Below are positions 12,201-27,399 of a stretch of DNA of 64,000 nt, piece by piece (position 1 is the stretch's first letter; each line of letters starts with the position of its first letter). Origin of the DNA: Myripristis murdjan. Taxonomy: Eukaryota; Chordata; Actinopteri; Holocentriformes; Holocentridae. The stretch is taken from NCBI RefSeq assembly GCF_902150065.1, contig NC_043998.1, forward strand, positions 6,554,501 to 6,618,500, in the 5' to 3' direction. The notes under the pieces were generated by a model, which was not told the DNA's origin, ran no database searches, and saw only the letters and a list, made by a program, of their open reading frames with translations. The position numbers were made by a program, and so were the translations under genes.

Positions 12201-15200
12201 TAGGGAAATTAGCATATTTTGCCATCTCGCAACTTCCTGCAACATTTTGAGCAGCCAGTAGCTACTTTTCATGTTCACTCATGTAAATGCAATTTTGAGA
12301 TCAAATATGTCAATATGACTTCAAGATCAATACAGCCAATCAGGAGAGGAGAAGGGGCTTAAATGACATAACTAATCTACAGGAACTCTTCCCTTAGTCC
12401 AAGAGGCATTCATGTCAAAGTTAGTCAGGGATCAATAGATATAGATGATGAAAACCCTTTTGGTGTGCACACACAACATGCCAGGATTCATAATATGTGT
12501 CACTACTTTGTCTCTCCACCCCCTGTCCCCCCATCAAGTGATTGTGGTGCTGACAAATACTGAGGACTCCATGGCTCTGTTGCTGGAAGCTGAGAAACTG
12601 GGATTGATGAATGGAGAGTATGTGTTTTTCCTCCTGCAACATTTTGAGGTCAGTGGCAAAGTGGTGAGTAAGACAGCTGAGGCCATATCCTGCAGTGTGG
12701 TTTGTGCATCGTGCATTCCCATTTTGAAAGTTGCCAAGTCATTTAATTATCATGGGTTTATGAAATTAACACTTACAACTCAGCTCAGTTAACTTCAAAT
12801 CATTGTTGTCCCATTAAGTTAACTAGAGCGCAGTGCCCTTCAGGTGTTTCTACCTTTAGCCACTGGCAGTCTGCTTTTCAACCAAGCCCTTAAGAATAGG
12901 CAAACTTAAGTTGCACATTTGGAAATGATAAGACACAAATTTGTTTGAGTTTTTTTGTGAACGCCATTAGGTGCTGACTTCTCCCAAGGGAGCATGACAG
13001 CATTGCAGGAAATGCAGACAGAATCCATATTTATCTCTGCCAAACGTAGCCCGGAGGAGATAATTTGTTTGGTGTGTGTGTGTGTGTGTGTGTCTGCAGC
13101 TAATCTCAGAAACTACTGGGCTTATCTACCTAAACATTTTTGTGCACAGCTATGACTATATGATAAAGAACCCCTTGTGGTTGTGGTGATTGAAAATCTT
13201 TGAAAAACATTTCTTCTCACTAGTTCCACTGCCTCTCTTCGTTCTCTGTCTAGCTCACTCAACCACCACTGCTCTATCCTCCCTCTCTTTCTATTGTGGC
13301 TGTTTGCTCCAATCATGGGTGAAAGAACCCAGGACTTTCATTGCATTATTTGGACAAGTTTATAAAACACACTATGGACAAAGAAAGTCAACAGAAAACA
13401 GAGCAGACACTCAGGAGAAAAAAAAAAGTGTAAAAAGTGTCGGAGGCTGATGTAACCTGTCAACAAACAGGGTTAACATAAGATAAATAAGCTGATGCTT
13501 CACAACTGTAAAAAATAACATGTAGAACAGCCACTGCCATTTCATACCTCAGTGGGCTAATTTGCCTAATCTTCACATCTTTAAACTGCGGTGGAAATGC
13601 AGACAACAACGGACTGAAGAAACCTTTTAGTTCCTAGAGCAATCAGTTGTGATAAACCATAACTGTGTTTCAAACTTGGAAAATCTACCACTTGTTTCTA
13701 TCTTCCCTTATTGTCTTTAAACTTAACATGCTTGCCTGTTTAAATCTGGCAGCTGACAGTTAGGGTTCATAGTTAGACACATTATTTTAGTCATATGACT
13801 TGAGTCTTTGAATTTTCAACTATTTCTTTTTAATTACCCTTTTCTTGAACAGGATAACCTGTGGAAATATGCCTTTAATGACAAGGTAAACCAGGCTGCC
13901 ATAAGAGCCTTTGACATGGCCTTTGTCATTGGCCAGAAGTCCTATGAAGGTTATGAGTATTATGACTTCTTTGAGCAAGTTTTTGAAAGGCTGAAAGGCA
14001 ACCCGTTTCAGAGCAACCTGACATCTATAAGAGAGGTAAACACCTTCAATAGGAGCATGGATCATGATTTTGAACATTACAGTCTTTCTGCCCAACTAAA
14101 TGAATTACCTATGCTGTGTTCTTTATTGTGCAATTTCAGGTTAGCCCCTATGCTGCCTATCTGCACGATGCAGTGCTTCTTTATGCCATGGGGCTGAAGG
14201 AGGTCCTCAAAGATGGCAAAGACCCTCTTGATGGACGCTATCTCCTGCTCCAACTGAAAAATAAAAACAACATCCGATTTTATGGTAACTACCTGTTTGA
14301 TCACAAACATATTGTGGGACTCAGCATCAAAATACGCAAAGCAATCAAGCAATTGCTCACCTACATAAAAGGATAGGTGTACATGCACTCTTGTACAACC
14401 AGAGAGTATGAGGATTTTAAGTATTTTGGAGGTTCTCTGTAAGAGCTGCACTCTGTGTGTTGATTAATTTGTTTAATTATATATTTCTCCAGGCAGTGAT
14501 TAGGAAAGTTTTTTAAGTCAATGAAATTTCACTTACTCTGGTCATGCATCCCATCACACCCCTCCACCCAGCACCTACAGAATAAAGTGCTTGTGCACTT
14601 ATAAAAAATATTCAGCACCATTTTCAGTACCATTTTCAGAGACAATCTATGCATCAATAGCCTGTTGTTGCAGGTGCCTCTGGACTAGTCCACTTTGATG
14701 ATGAGGGGGAGAGAAACTTAGACTACGCCATTTACGACCTACAACATACTGAAGATACCACGAAGTTTATGCCCATCCTCAATTTTGACAGTCAGACCAA
14801 AACTGTCCGGTAACAATCACAAAATCAGCAACACAGCAACAACACATCACTATCACTGGGAAATTTTTGAATCAGAAAAATTAATTAATCATTAAGTTTT
14901 GCATCTAATTTTCGTTAAAATGCTCTCATATGAAATTGCAATCACACAATCCCATTTTAGGCCAACGTCTAGGTTTGCATCTGTGGTGTGGCCCAAAGGA
15001 AAACCTCCATCTGATAACCCAGAATGCGGATTCAACAATGAACTCTGTGAATGGCTACTCAATGGTAAATGAAGCAGCATTTACAATAAAACTGAAAAAA
15101 GAAAGCTAATGTTCTTTACCCCAGTAGTAACTTGATGCTAATTTTACTTTTTCTTTTTTAATGGAGAGTGTTTTTGTATCACTGCTTCTAAAGTATACCA

Positions 15201-18200
15201 TCAATAGCAACGTTTAGAAAACATGGATTTGCATGTTTAAACAAATGTTTTAGGTCAATATGCAGGCCAGGTTAAAAACCCTCATATTATATTGACTAAT
15301 TTGACACAGATATTGCCCTGGTGATCTTGCTGGTGACCTTCCCAGTCATTGGTGTGCTAGCCGTCTTGTGCATTTGGATCCTCACTCTGCAGAAACTACG
15401 GCTTCAGAACAGGCTCGATGACTCCTGCTGGTGGCTCATCAACTACAGCGACATCACGATCATCAAAGAGCCCTCAGTATGGACCCTCAGGGTGGAGGTC
15501 ACATCCAAAGCACTCTCACAGCTAGAGATATACAAAGAGTGCACATGTGCACTCATGTATGCACTGCTCTGTCAAATTTAGGGAATACAGGGCATGGGTG
15601 TATAGTTGTGTGTATGTGTGCATTTTTGCTTGCCTGGATTTGTGTTCATCTTCTTGTTTGCTGTGTGTGTGTATATGTGTCATCTTCAGGCAGCACGGGC
15701 TGCATCTCTGAGCACCACCACCAGCAAGAGCGGGAGTGGCTCCCAGTCCATCATCTCCTGTAACAGCTTTGGCCTGAAGGACAATGCCGGCAAAGAGCAT
15801 GTCTACTCCACTATAGGCCTGTTCCAGGTGCACATTTAATTAAAAGTATTTGAATTGTTTTTTTTTTCTATAGTGTTGGCAGCTAAACAAGTAAAAACCC
15901 TGAAGTCTGCTGATGGTTAGAACAGGTCAACAAAATGATCTTTGATGGAAATGTTCATCTTTGACTTTGCTCAGAGTTTGTTAACATGTCACAGAATACC
16001 AGCTTCTAATGCAGTCTCTAATTTGTGGCAGGGAAATCATGTGGCCATCAGACACATGGGTAACAAGCATATCAGTAACATCCAGAAACCCTCTGTAGTC
16101 GCAGAGTTAAATGCGGTAAAGTTCCTTTTGTTCTTCCAAACTCAACGTAATTTCTGTTTCCTTCATTCATCTTTTGATGTCTTGTTTTCCTTCCCCTGAT
16201 AAATTTAAATGTCAAACTGATTTATGGTGATTTTAACTAGAATTAAGGCACGTGTATGGTGTTTGCAAACCAAACCATGTAGTCCCTTTGCTCATGATTC
16301 ATAGAGTATCACATCAAAATTGTTCACAACTTGTTTCTGAGGATTAGCAAAGGGTTTCATTACCCGTGGAATTATATAGTAGTGTGTGCCTAACCATCTT
16401 AATCTTTAAGACAGATGAAAGAGATGAAGCACGAGAACTTGGTGCAGTTCTTTGGAGTGTGCTTTGAGCCCCCAAATGTGTGTTTGGTCCTGCAATACTG
16501 CAAGAAAGGAAGTCTAAAGGTCAGTATCTCACACTGCACTGCTTGTGTTCCATGTAATGTTTTTCATACTGTAAAATTACACAACTCCCACTTTAAAATG
16601 CCTGCTGCTCTTTGCTGCACTTAGCTTTGCTCCACCCACATTAAGATGTATTTGGAAAATGGGAAAATCTTGCTATACCTGTGCAAAATAGATGCATAAT
16701 GATTATGATGATGAGATTTGAACTTCAACTTTATAATGTTATTTCATGTTTTGCTATTGTGTTTTCTGCAGGATATTCTGAGGTCTTCAGATATTGAGCT
16801 GGACTGGATGTTTAAATTGTCTTTTGCTTATGACATTGTCAATGTAAGTTGGTTCATTGATGCAATATGTTCATTTTTTTCTGTGATGTCGTGACTGGAA
16901 ATATACTTTATTTACCAATTACATCTTACAAACTGTTTGTCAAATCTTATTAGAGCAAAGGTCAATTCTGAAATAGTATGTTTAGCAGACTGCCAGATGT
17001 GAAGCAAAAACAAATTTCTGATCCTTTAAACAGACACAGACAGACTGTGGGGCTGATATTTTGATATTTACATAGCAGTATCTCTAAAACACATTGCATT
17101 TTGAGCCTACTCATGGCTTAAACCTCTTCCTTCAATCTCCAGGGAATGGAGTTCATTCACAAGAGTAGTATGAAGTCCCACGGGAACCTGAAGCCCAGCA
17201 CATGTCTCGTGGATAGCCGACTCCAGGTTAAACTGTCTGGTTTTGGACTGTGGGAGTTCAAATATGGGACGAAAAACAGGCTCATCGCAGAAGAAAATCT
17301 CAAATCTGAAGGTCAGTGGGTGGTTTCAACAACTGAAGAAAAGTTGTTTTGTTATCTTTTAAATCCTGATATGTATGTCATTTACCACAGCATTGGGGAG
17401 GACTCATATATTTCAGCTGCTTTAGAGTCTATACTAACTTAATTTCAATAAACAGATACAGATTCTATGGATATACAAATACATTATATGCAAATAAAAT
17501 ACAAATACTATATAAATAAATAAAAATATGTAGATAGATAGGTAGACATAGAATCTATAGCAAAGGGCCTACAGGGCCTATTGTCTGAGTGGTTTCATGA
17601 AGGGAAACAGTCTACGTGGGGAGCAGGGTGTGTTGTCTTAACCCAAAACACCGACAAAAAGTATTGATGTTTGTCTATTGTGTCGAGAAACATTCAACAT
17701 CTGTAATAAAAGCAACACAAATGGAAGTCAACAACAGAATGGAAGCAAGCAGCCAGCAGCCAAAACCAGAAAACCCATAGTATTGGCCCTTGGCCCTAGA
17801 GGCTAAATTGTGATCACATGACAGCTGATGGGTAATGAGATTGATTGTAACTGAGCTGTTTTACAGAAAGTGTACCAACTGAATTTAAAACACAGAAACC
17901 TCAAAAGTCTGACAAGTCAGGGCTTTTGATTTCTGTTGCAGAATTGTACTGGACTGCTCCAGAGCTTTTACGACAGTTCAGTCCCCCGTTCTGTGGGACA
18001 CCCAAGGGCGATGTCTACAGCTTTGCCATCATCTTGTGGGAACTCATCTGCAGCTCTGATGGTGGCCCATACCATGACGTCAACCTGGAGCCAAAAGGTT
18101 AGCATGATGCCATACTCATGTGTCGTCATGGGGTCATCATGGGGGGTGGAGCTTATGCCAGCTGGCACTGAGAAAAGGATGCCACAGGGCCGGGACAGTC

Positions 18201-21200
18201 ACAGTTGTTAACACTCAGATCCATACGTACGGGCCACACCTAGTCTCAAGCTTATCTGACCTGCATGTGTTTTCGACTGAGGAAGGAAACTCAAATTGCA
18301 CTCAAAAAGAAGACTAGGAATAAGGAGCCTGGGAACTTCTTGCTGAGCCTTATAAAGTCTGAACGATTTATGTTTCCTTTAACTCTTATTTTTTTAAATT
18401 TATTTAACCTGTTTAACCAGGAAGTCTCTTGAGATCCCTCTTCCTAGGGAGAGCTGGCCAAAGTAGCACATCATTTACAGTGTAATAGGATAAAACCCAA
18501 TAGAGAGGCATTACAGACAACAAGCACATATAAGAAAAAGAGCTCGAATAAATCAGTTGCATTCCTCTGTTATGTGGACTTTAAACATGGCTTAAAATCT
18601 TCCAAGGGGATCAGATTGTTGAGCTGTAGCAAACTCTGAAGATTATTCCAAGTCCAGGGAGCAATGAAGGAGGCTTTTTTTTACCTAGCTCAGTGCAAAC
18701 TCCTGGAAGCAGGTAAAGAAGCCATCTGGTGGAGGTCAGTGTCAGAGGGTTACATAAACATGAGGGAAATATACCAAGTATGGCTTTGTAAATAAAAATA
18801 TGCAAATATAACTTTGTGCTTATTTCTATGCTTTCTCCAGACATTGTCAAGCAGCTGCAGAACCCTCCGAAGGGGGAGCCCCTCCGACCGTCACTGTCTG
18901 ACCAGCTTTGTGATGAGACCATCAACACGTTACTGAGGGCCTGCTGGAGCGAAAACCCAGACCACCGGCCACCATTTGGATCTATACGGAGCAGGCTGAA
19001 GGAGACCAGTCCAGAGAGGTCAGTTTTTTTTTTTTTTTTTTTTAATTTCTTTCATTATTACATGCCTTTTCTGCTTCATTAGATAGTAGACACATAATGA
19101 AGGATATGTACAATGTACTACGGATATGTGAGAAAGATCATGAGCCTTAATATGTCAATAGGACACCTAAGGTTTTTGAATTTGAGTTTGATTTGAGCAA
19201 GCTGACTTCATGTTAAAAGTGAGATGATGGCTGCAGCTGTATTTGAAAACTAGCAATCCATACTGATTAGTTATCATGTTATTTTTAGTGTGGATGAGAT
19301 TATGTGAAATTTGCATTTCCGACTCTGGATTTAAGGGGGGAAATTCACTATCCCAGATAGCAAACATCAGCCGGCCCGATGTAAGCTGTAGCTCATAAAT
19401 CACGTGAAAGGTTGGAAAAAACATCTTGCTTACGTGGGCCCGATGTAGGCATTCCATCAAAGTTTTACTACAGAGGCCCAACGTTAAAATGATTTCCAGA
19501 CTACATTGGGATGATGTATGGAAGACATCAGAGACAGATATATCTGTTAGACTTTGGGACGATGAAAAAACAATGTAGGGGCAACATCAGCACTATCTAA
19601 TCATTCATCGGTTCGACGTCAGGTGGACAGAGAGCCAATGAGAGTGTGAGAGCTGACTGATATTAAGTCACTGTGTAGCTCAAAGGTTTCTTTATTAATA
19701 TAACAATGGCCGACAAGTGAATGAATAGAGGTTTCTATTTGAGCAAATGGCATTAGCGCCCAGATTTTTCACCCTAAACCAATTGTTCTGCACTAATTTT
19801 CACATAACATAATGTTAAATGAAATCTCTTAGACTGTTGATGAGGCGATTCATTGTATTGAGTTGACTCTGGAAGTCTTGAGTCAGGTACAGCACTCTTT
19901 TTATCAGCTAAACATGACCCTCACACAGACTTGGGGTCTTTTATTATATTCAAATATGAATGTCCTAACCAGTATTTCTTTTGTACTGTAGTCATGCAAA
20001 TATACTGGACAATATGATGGAAAAGTTGGAGAAATATGCAAATCATTTGGAGGATGTAGTGGAAGAAAGGACCAATCAGCTCACAGTCGAGAAGGCGCGT
20101 GCAGACAAGCTTCTCTCCAGCATGTTGCCAAGGTAACAAATCTAATGGCATGCAAGCATCAGTTCTTCGCGGCTTACATTGTGCTATGATTGGTATAGCG
20201 CCCTAGCTGGATGGGTTTCCATTAAATAGTAAGCGATAATACTCTGCCACCCTTATTTTGACAATGCTTTTGTTTGATTGGCCATAGGTACATCGCAGAT
20301 CAGCTGATGGCGGGGAAGTCAGTGGAGCCTCGTGGCTACGACATGGTGACCGTCTTCTTCTCTGACATCGTGGGCTTCACCGCTATGTGTTCTGTCAGCT
20401 CTGCCATGGAGGTGATAACCCTCCTCAACGACCTCTACAGCCTTTTTGATGACATCATCAAGTTGTACGACGTCTACAAAGTATGCCACATGCAGCATCC
20501 TTCGTCTTTTCATCACCGTTATGCATTTGGGAGCTGATTGCAAAACTCATTAGTTCTTTAGGAAAATAGAAAAGTTGAGGATATATTTTACAGCAAATGA
20601 TACACTGATGCATCGTTGCGTTGAGGATTGCCTATTGCTATACCTTAATTTTTCAGAAAATAAGTTTTAGTTACTGTACAGTGCACTTTTCCCATGTTGT
20701 GTTATGCTATCACATGTTGTGCCAGCCCAGTCTATAATGGAACTAAACCATTCGGTTGTTATTCCAGGTGGAAACAATTGGAGATGCGTACATGGTAGCC
20801 AGCGGTTTACCGATTAGTAATGGCACCAAGCATGCTTTGGAGATTGCCACAATGGCTCTGCATTTCCTGTGGGCAATCAAGGTCTTCAAAATCCATCATA
20901 TGCCCAATGACAGTCTAGCACTTCGCATCGGGATACACTCAGGTAAACAAGGGATGAAAGGCATTTGGAATGGATTCAACACTGTATGACATGTATGTTT
21001 TGTACACAGAATTTTTGTCATTTGAGAATCTGAACACTTGCATCCAGACAGTATGGTGCACCTTTATAATCGTAGGTCCAGTGGTTGCTGGAGTGGTGGG
21101 CACCACTATGCCTCGCTACTGTCTCTTTGGCGATACGGTGAACATGGCCTCTCGAATGGAGAGTAACAGCTTACGTGAGTGAACGTAAATAACATCTTTA

Positions 21201-21836
21201 TAACATCTGGATTAGGTGTATTTAGTTTTCTCACTCAATATCAAAAATAAAAGAGCTGAACATTGTTCGATTGTCAACAAATCTTTATTTCAGAACTCAA
21301 AGAAATAATGTATATAACATTCACAAGATTGTCCACGCACAAACAGAACACCAATGCCTCAATACATGTGCTGATGTGTTTTTTGGTGATTATTTACAAG
21401 AATAGAATAACTGTACTAAATGAAATGCCTTGACATTTTCAACTGCAATATTGCATTTTCTTCACCTGTCACATTATGGGAAACTTTAACCTAGGTTAAC
21501 GTTAAACATTATAAACCTATAAACAGTGAGTTAGCACATTTTTCTCTACTTTATTTATTTTAAAATAAAAAAAACACCCCTGTGCTTATGGGTTTCACAG
21601 GATTGCAGTTATGTACCTAACAAACATCAAGGTAACCCTCATGTCTGCCTTTCTTTTCATATTGATGTAACTGCTTCAACATGTGTATTTTGCACAGCCC
21701 TGAAGATTCATGTGTCTCAGAGCACTGCTGACATTCTCACCCAGAGTGGATTGTTTGTGATGGAGGAAAGAGGGGAGATTGAAATAAAGGTGAATTGATT
21801 GTCAACATGTTTGTTTTGCAATAAAATGGGCATTGC

Positions 21837-21876
<40 letters not shown>

Positions 21877-22354
21877 GCTTGTGTGTATGACCATAACAGG
21901 GCAAAGGGAGTCAGAAGACCTATTGGCTGCTGAGCAAAGATGGCTTTAACCCTCCTGTTGCCAGCTCTCCTCCAGCTGTGATTCTCAAACAGCTGACAGA
22001 GGTACAGTTTGCATATAGAAAATAGCTTTCACAGCGACTGTAATGACAGACAGTTTTTGCTATTATAGCCAAGTCAAGCACTTATAATGCAAGTTCAGCA
22101 GGTCCAATTAGGTGTTGTGCAGTATTTAAACAGAGAATTGAATCTCTCAACCTGTATGAAGCACTGAGCGATGCATAGTATTTTATTCAATGAGGATAAT
22201 TAGTATGTTATTTTGACCTATGTTTAATCAATGTCTGTTATCTCCACTCAAGGTCAAACCAATACTGGCCAGAGACCTCGAGAAAAAGGTCCAGAAATCG
22301 CTGACCAAAATTCAAATGACTCAAGTGTCACCGATGACGACAGTGAACACCTAA
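9238..22354 (+). CDS. gucy2g: Receptor guanylate cyclase G
   Basis: Single-pass membrane receptor making cGMP from GTP. Exons: 9238-9606, 9803-10151, 12539-12648, 13853-14035, 14140-14284, 14674-14809, 14961-15064, 15310-15476, 15690-15827, 16032-16115, 16415-16519, 16772-16843, 17143-17311, 17942-18097, 18841-19018, 19992-20132, 20288-20480, 20768-20942, 21076-21174, 21698-21789, 21900-22001 and 22253-22354; all phases agree (1122 codons). Order: signal peptide (to about residue 30), ligand-binding ectodomain (to 465), transmembrane segment (467-490), kinase-homology domain (about 560-815), dimerisation helix, catalytic domain (869-1055), short tail ending in TVNT. The kinase-homology domain has HGNLKPS for HRD and GFG for DFG, and Arg for the ATP-binding Lys (HVAIRHM), so it should be regulatory. 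Cyclase residues look complete: DIVGFT and ETIGDAYM hold the metal aspartates and substrate Glu, CLFGDTVN the guanine-recognising Cys. Length and the acsl5/tectb neighbours point to GC-G rather than NPR1/2, GC-C or retinal cyclases. Exon 3 could alternatively use a GTGAGT donor about 15 bases later. Confidence 0.93.
10850..11790. repeat. Composite interspersed repeat in gucy2g intron 2
   Basis: Two blocks resemble repeats seen all over teleost genomes. One, about 10940-11200, contains CCTCCACAGGGAGGCGTAG and ATGACCATTGG. The other, about 11530-11790, contains TCCAGGGTGTTTCCCTGCC and GGGATAGGCTCCACCACC and ends in an ATGA/TGAA simple tail at 11767-11786. The tail suggests the 3' end of a retroposed element on the plus strand. 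I cannot assign families with confidence. The 2.4-kb intron is almost wholly such material. Confidence 0.6.
11970..12460. repeat. Diverged internal direct repeats in gucy2g intron 2
   Basis: A motif like GGGATCARTAGATAKAGATGA occurs near 11982 and again near 12428. A second motif, ACTCATGTTAATTTGAATTT, occurs near 12094 and again in altered form near 12278. This suggests a diverged tandem or nested duplication of an unidentified repeat. Boundaries are approximate. Confidence 0.4.
13096..13290 (+). repeat. Dispersed repeat, copy A (gucy2g intron 3)
   Basis: Begins CAGCTAATCTCAGAAACTAC and runs through TTGTGGTTGTGGTGATT. The same order of words recurs at 40578-40750 in the same orientation, roughly 75-80% alike by eye. 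It follows a short (TG)n run at 13072-13093. Unidentified family, no coding content. Confidence 0.6.
18395..18830 (-). repeat. Interspersed repeat in gucy2g intron 14
   Basis: Contains ATTTAACCTGTTTAACCAGG and GAGATCCCTCTTCCTAGGGA, close to a teleost retroposon 3' motif (the TTTAACCAGG..CAAGGGAGACCTGGCCAA type) known to me from many fish sequences. The poly-T-like start suggests that the element reads on the minus strand. It ends close to the acceptor of the exon at 18841. Confidence 0.5.
19350..19660. repeat. Possible interspersed repeat in gucy2g intron 15
   Basis: Begins with CCCAGATAGCAAACATC and carries several words built on CCCGATGTA, ACATTGGGATGATG and GGGGCAACATC. This internally repetitive composition differs from flanking DNA and resembles non-autonomous teleost repeats. 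No coding remnant and no clear terminal repeats were found. Confidence 0.35.
21240..21375 (+). repeat. 136-bp direct duplicate, copy 1 (gucy2g intron 19)
   Basis: Base-for-base identical to 23462-23597, same orientation, by eye comparison of every position. Starts ATCAAAAATAAAAGAGCTGA and ends ACATGTGCTGAT. It carries AATAAA on the plus strand (21246-21251) and TTTATT, i.e. AATAAA on the minus strand. It lies 66 bases downstream of the exon that holds the CLFGDTVN motif. Copy 2 lies between gucy2g and tectb, where such signals would be expected, so copy 1 is probably the derived one. Confidence 0.95.
21839..21871. repeat. Poly(T) tract in gucy2g intron 20
   Basis: About 33 consecutive T in an intron of only 110 bases (21790-21899), ending 28 bases before the acceptor. 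It may serve as an oversized pyrimidine tract, or it may be a retroposon tail or assembly-prone homopolymer. Confidence 0.9.
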
Positions 22355-23461
22355 AGAACCATGGGATATTCTCACCGTATTTGGTTATTTTCTGATTGTC
22401 AGGCAGGAAACATCAAGAGAGGACATCTTTGTAAGCCTCACAAAATTGAGCAAAAGTATTTGTCTGCTCTAGTTGTGAAGAGGAGAAATGCAGATACAAT
22501 GGAAAATCCATTGCTTTCAGCATGTTTAATGTCCTTCACAGGTTCTTTGGTCAAATCAGAAGCAAATCAGAATAAAGACCCCAATGAGGTTCTGAAAAAG
22601 TTCTTTTAATGGTGCAGGTTTTGAATATTTCATGTATTCTTAAAGGCACCAATTCTTAAAGGCACCAATTACCTATTATTTAGACACGCCATGGTGCATG
22701 CCTAAATAATAATTTTATGGTACTGTATAAAAAATTTTTGCACCCAATCAATAGGTAAAACACTAGCATTTTGAAGCATTCTTCCTGCACATGGTGCACC
22801 CCTGTACACCGTTGTACAGTAAACTGAAAACACTGCTGCCTCAGACCAGAAAGTGCTCCTGAGGGCTCAGATGACCACAATATTGAGACATGCTGAGAAC
22901 TTCAGTCAAAAGCAAAAAATACACAAAACCATTTTCACAGTTACAGGCCATGATTCCCATGGTTATTATTTTAGCACAACTGTTTTTTGTTTCACTGTGG
23001 AATAAAAACAAAAGGAGTCTGTGCCTTAGATGAATTTGTAATTCTGACATGTTTCCTCTGTTTCAATTATTTCTCTAAAGTGCTGATTTAGCAAACTTAC
23101 TATATGAATTATGAGTATTTTTACTTTTCACCAGGCCAGTCTGTCTCCCACTAAGGCCTTAGGGGCGGACACATTGTCTTCTTGTCTTCTTCTGGCTTTG
23201 ACCTATAAAATAAAGAGCAGCTGCTTTTGAACTGGGATTAAGCAGTGCTGTGTGCAATCATAATTATTACCAATACTGTCTGTAAATGTAGGAATATTCA
23301 GGGTAATGTTTTTCCTATAAGTAAACTGGAATGCCAGAATGCTTAGTCTGTTGATTTGTGTTTGTGTTTATTGTGGTGTTGTCATTTTGAGCCTATTAAA
23401 TCATACATGACATGAGCCAAATTGTTGATTTATGCCATAAAACTTCCTCAAAACCACATAA

Positions 23462-23597
23462 ATCAAAAATAAAAGAGCTGAACATTGTTCGATTGTCAAC
23501 AAATCTTTATTTCAGAACTCAAAGAAATAATGTATATAACATTCACAAGATTGTCCACGCACAAACAGAACACCAATGCCTCAATACATGTGCTGAT
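23462..23597 (+). repeat. 136-bp direct duplicate, copy 2 (gucy2g/tectb junction)
   Basis: Identical partner of 21240-21375. It lies in the shared 3' flank of the convergent gucy2g and tectb genes. It contains AATAAA on both strands (23468-23473 plus; 23511-23506 minus), so it could supply poly(A) signals to either gene. Confidence 0.95.
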
Positions 23598-23696
23598 TAC
23601 AAATGGTATTTGTAATGTTTGAAATAATCAACACAGCGTGGGTGCGGAGGAGGAATGTGTTCATACGCTCCCTGAGTCCTGGGTGGCACTCCCCTC

Positions 23697-23709
23697 TGTG
23701 TGTGTGTAT

Positions 23710-23748
<39 letters not shown>
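23697..23748. repeat. (TG)n microsatellite in tectb 3' UTR
   Basis: TG-rich run with two TATG interruptions. On the tectb strand it reads as (CA)n, about 95-145 bases beyond the stop codon. Confidence 0.95.
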
Positions 23749-23752
<4 letters not shown>

Positions 23753-23842
23753 TTTTTAACTTGCACGACGTGTCACCTTCTATATATACAGCCAATGAAT
23801 GATGAATGAATGGATGACAGCGGGTGAAAATGTGTGTCTTTA

Positions 23843-27167
<3,325 letters not shown>

Positions 27168-27399
27168 TATTTGATGCTGCAGAGAGATTTAACAACTGGC
27201 ATCAGCCATGTAGGAGTCTTTAAGGAGTACAGACGCTGTACATCTGTCAAAAGAAGACTTACCTGTGGGGAAAACAACTTTGACTAGTTGGATGTCAGAG
27301 GATCTTCATGGCTCTTCAGCAGGTTACCTGGGCCCGTGGCTTTACAACTAACATTGTGTCAACTTGAGGAGGCGTTTTATACTTTAACAGGTGAGGGCA

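Larger units (their letters stand above)
22355..23842. other. Shared 3' region of convergent gucy2g and tectb
   Basis: No coding exon. For gucy2g on the plus strand AATAAA occurs at 22571-22576, 23209-23214 and 23468-23473. For tectb on the minus strand AATAAA occurs at 23511-23506, giving a 3' UTR of roughly 350 bases. A 16-base unit (AATTCTTAAAGGCACC) is repeated in tandem near 22640-22670. A (TG)n-rich run lies at 23697-23748 inside the tectb 3' UTR. Whether the two transcripts overlap cannot be told. Confidence 0.6.

Noticed and set aside
12649-12662. Longer gucy2g exon 3 using the GTGAGT donor
   Set aside because: The donor is stronger, but the added VSGKV stretch does not fit the HFE-DNLWK join expected in GC-G and changes the phase with exon 4; the GTCAGT donor was preferred.
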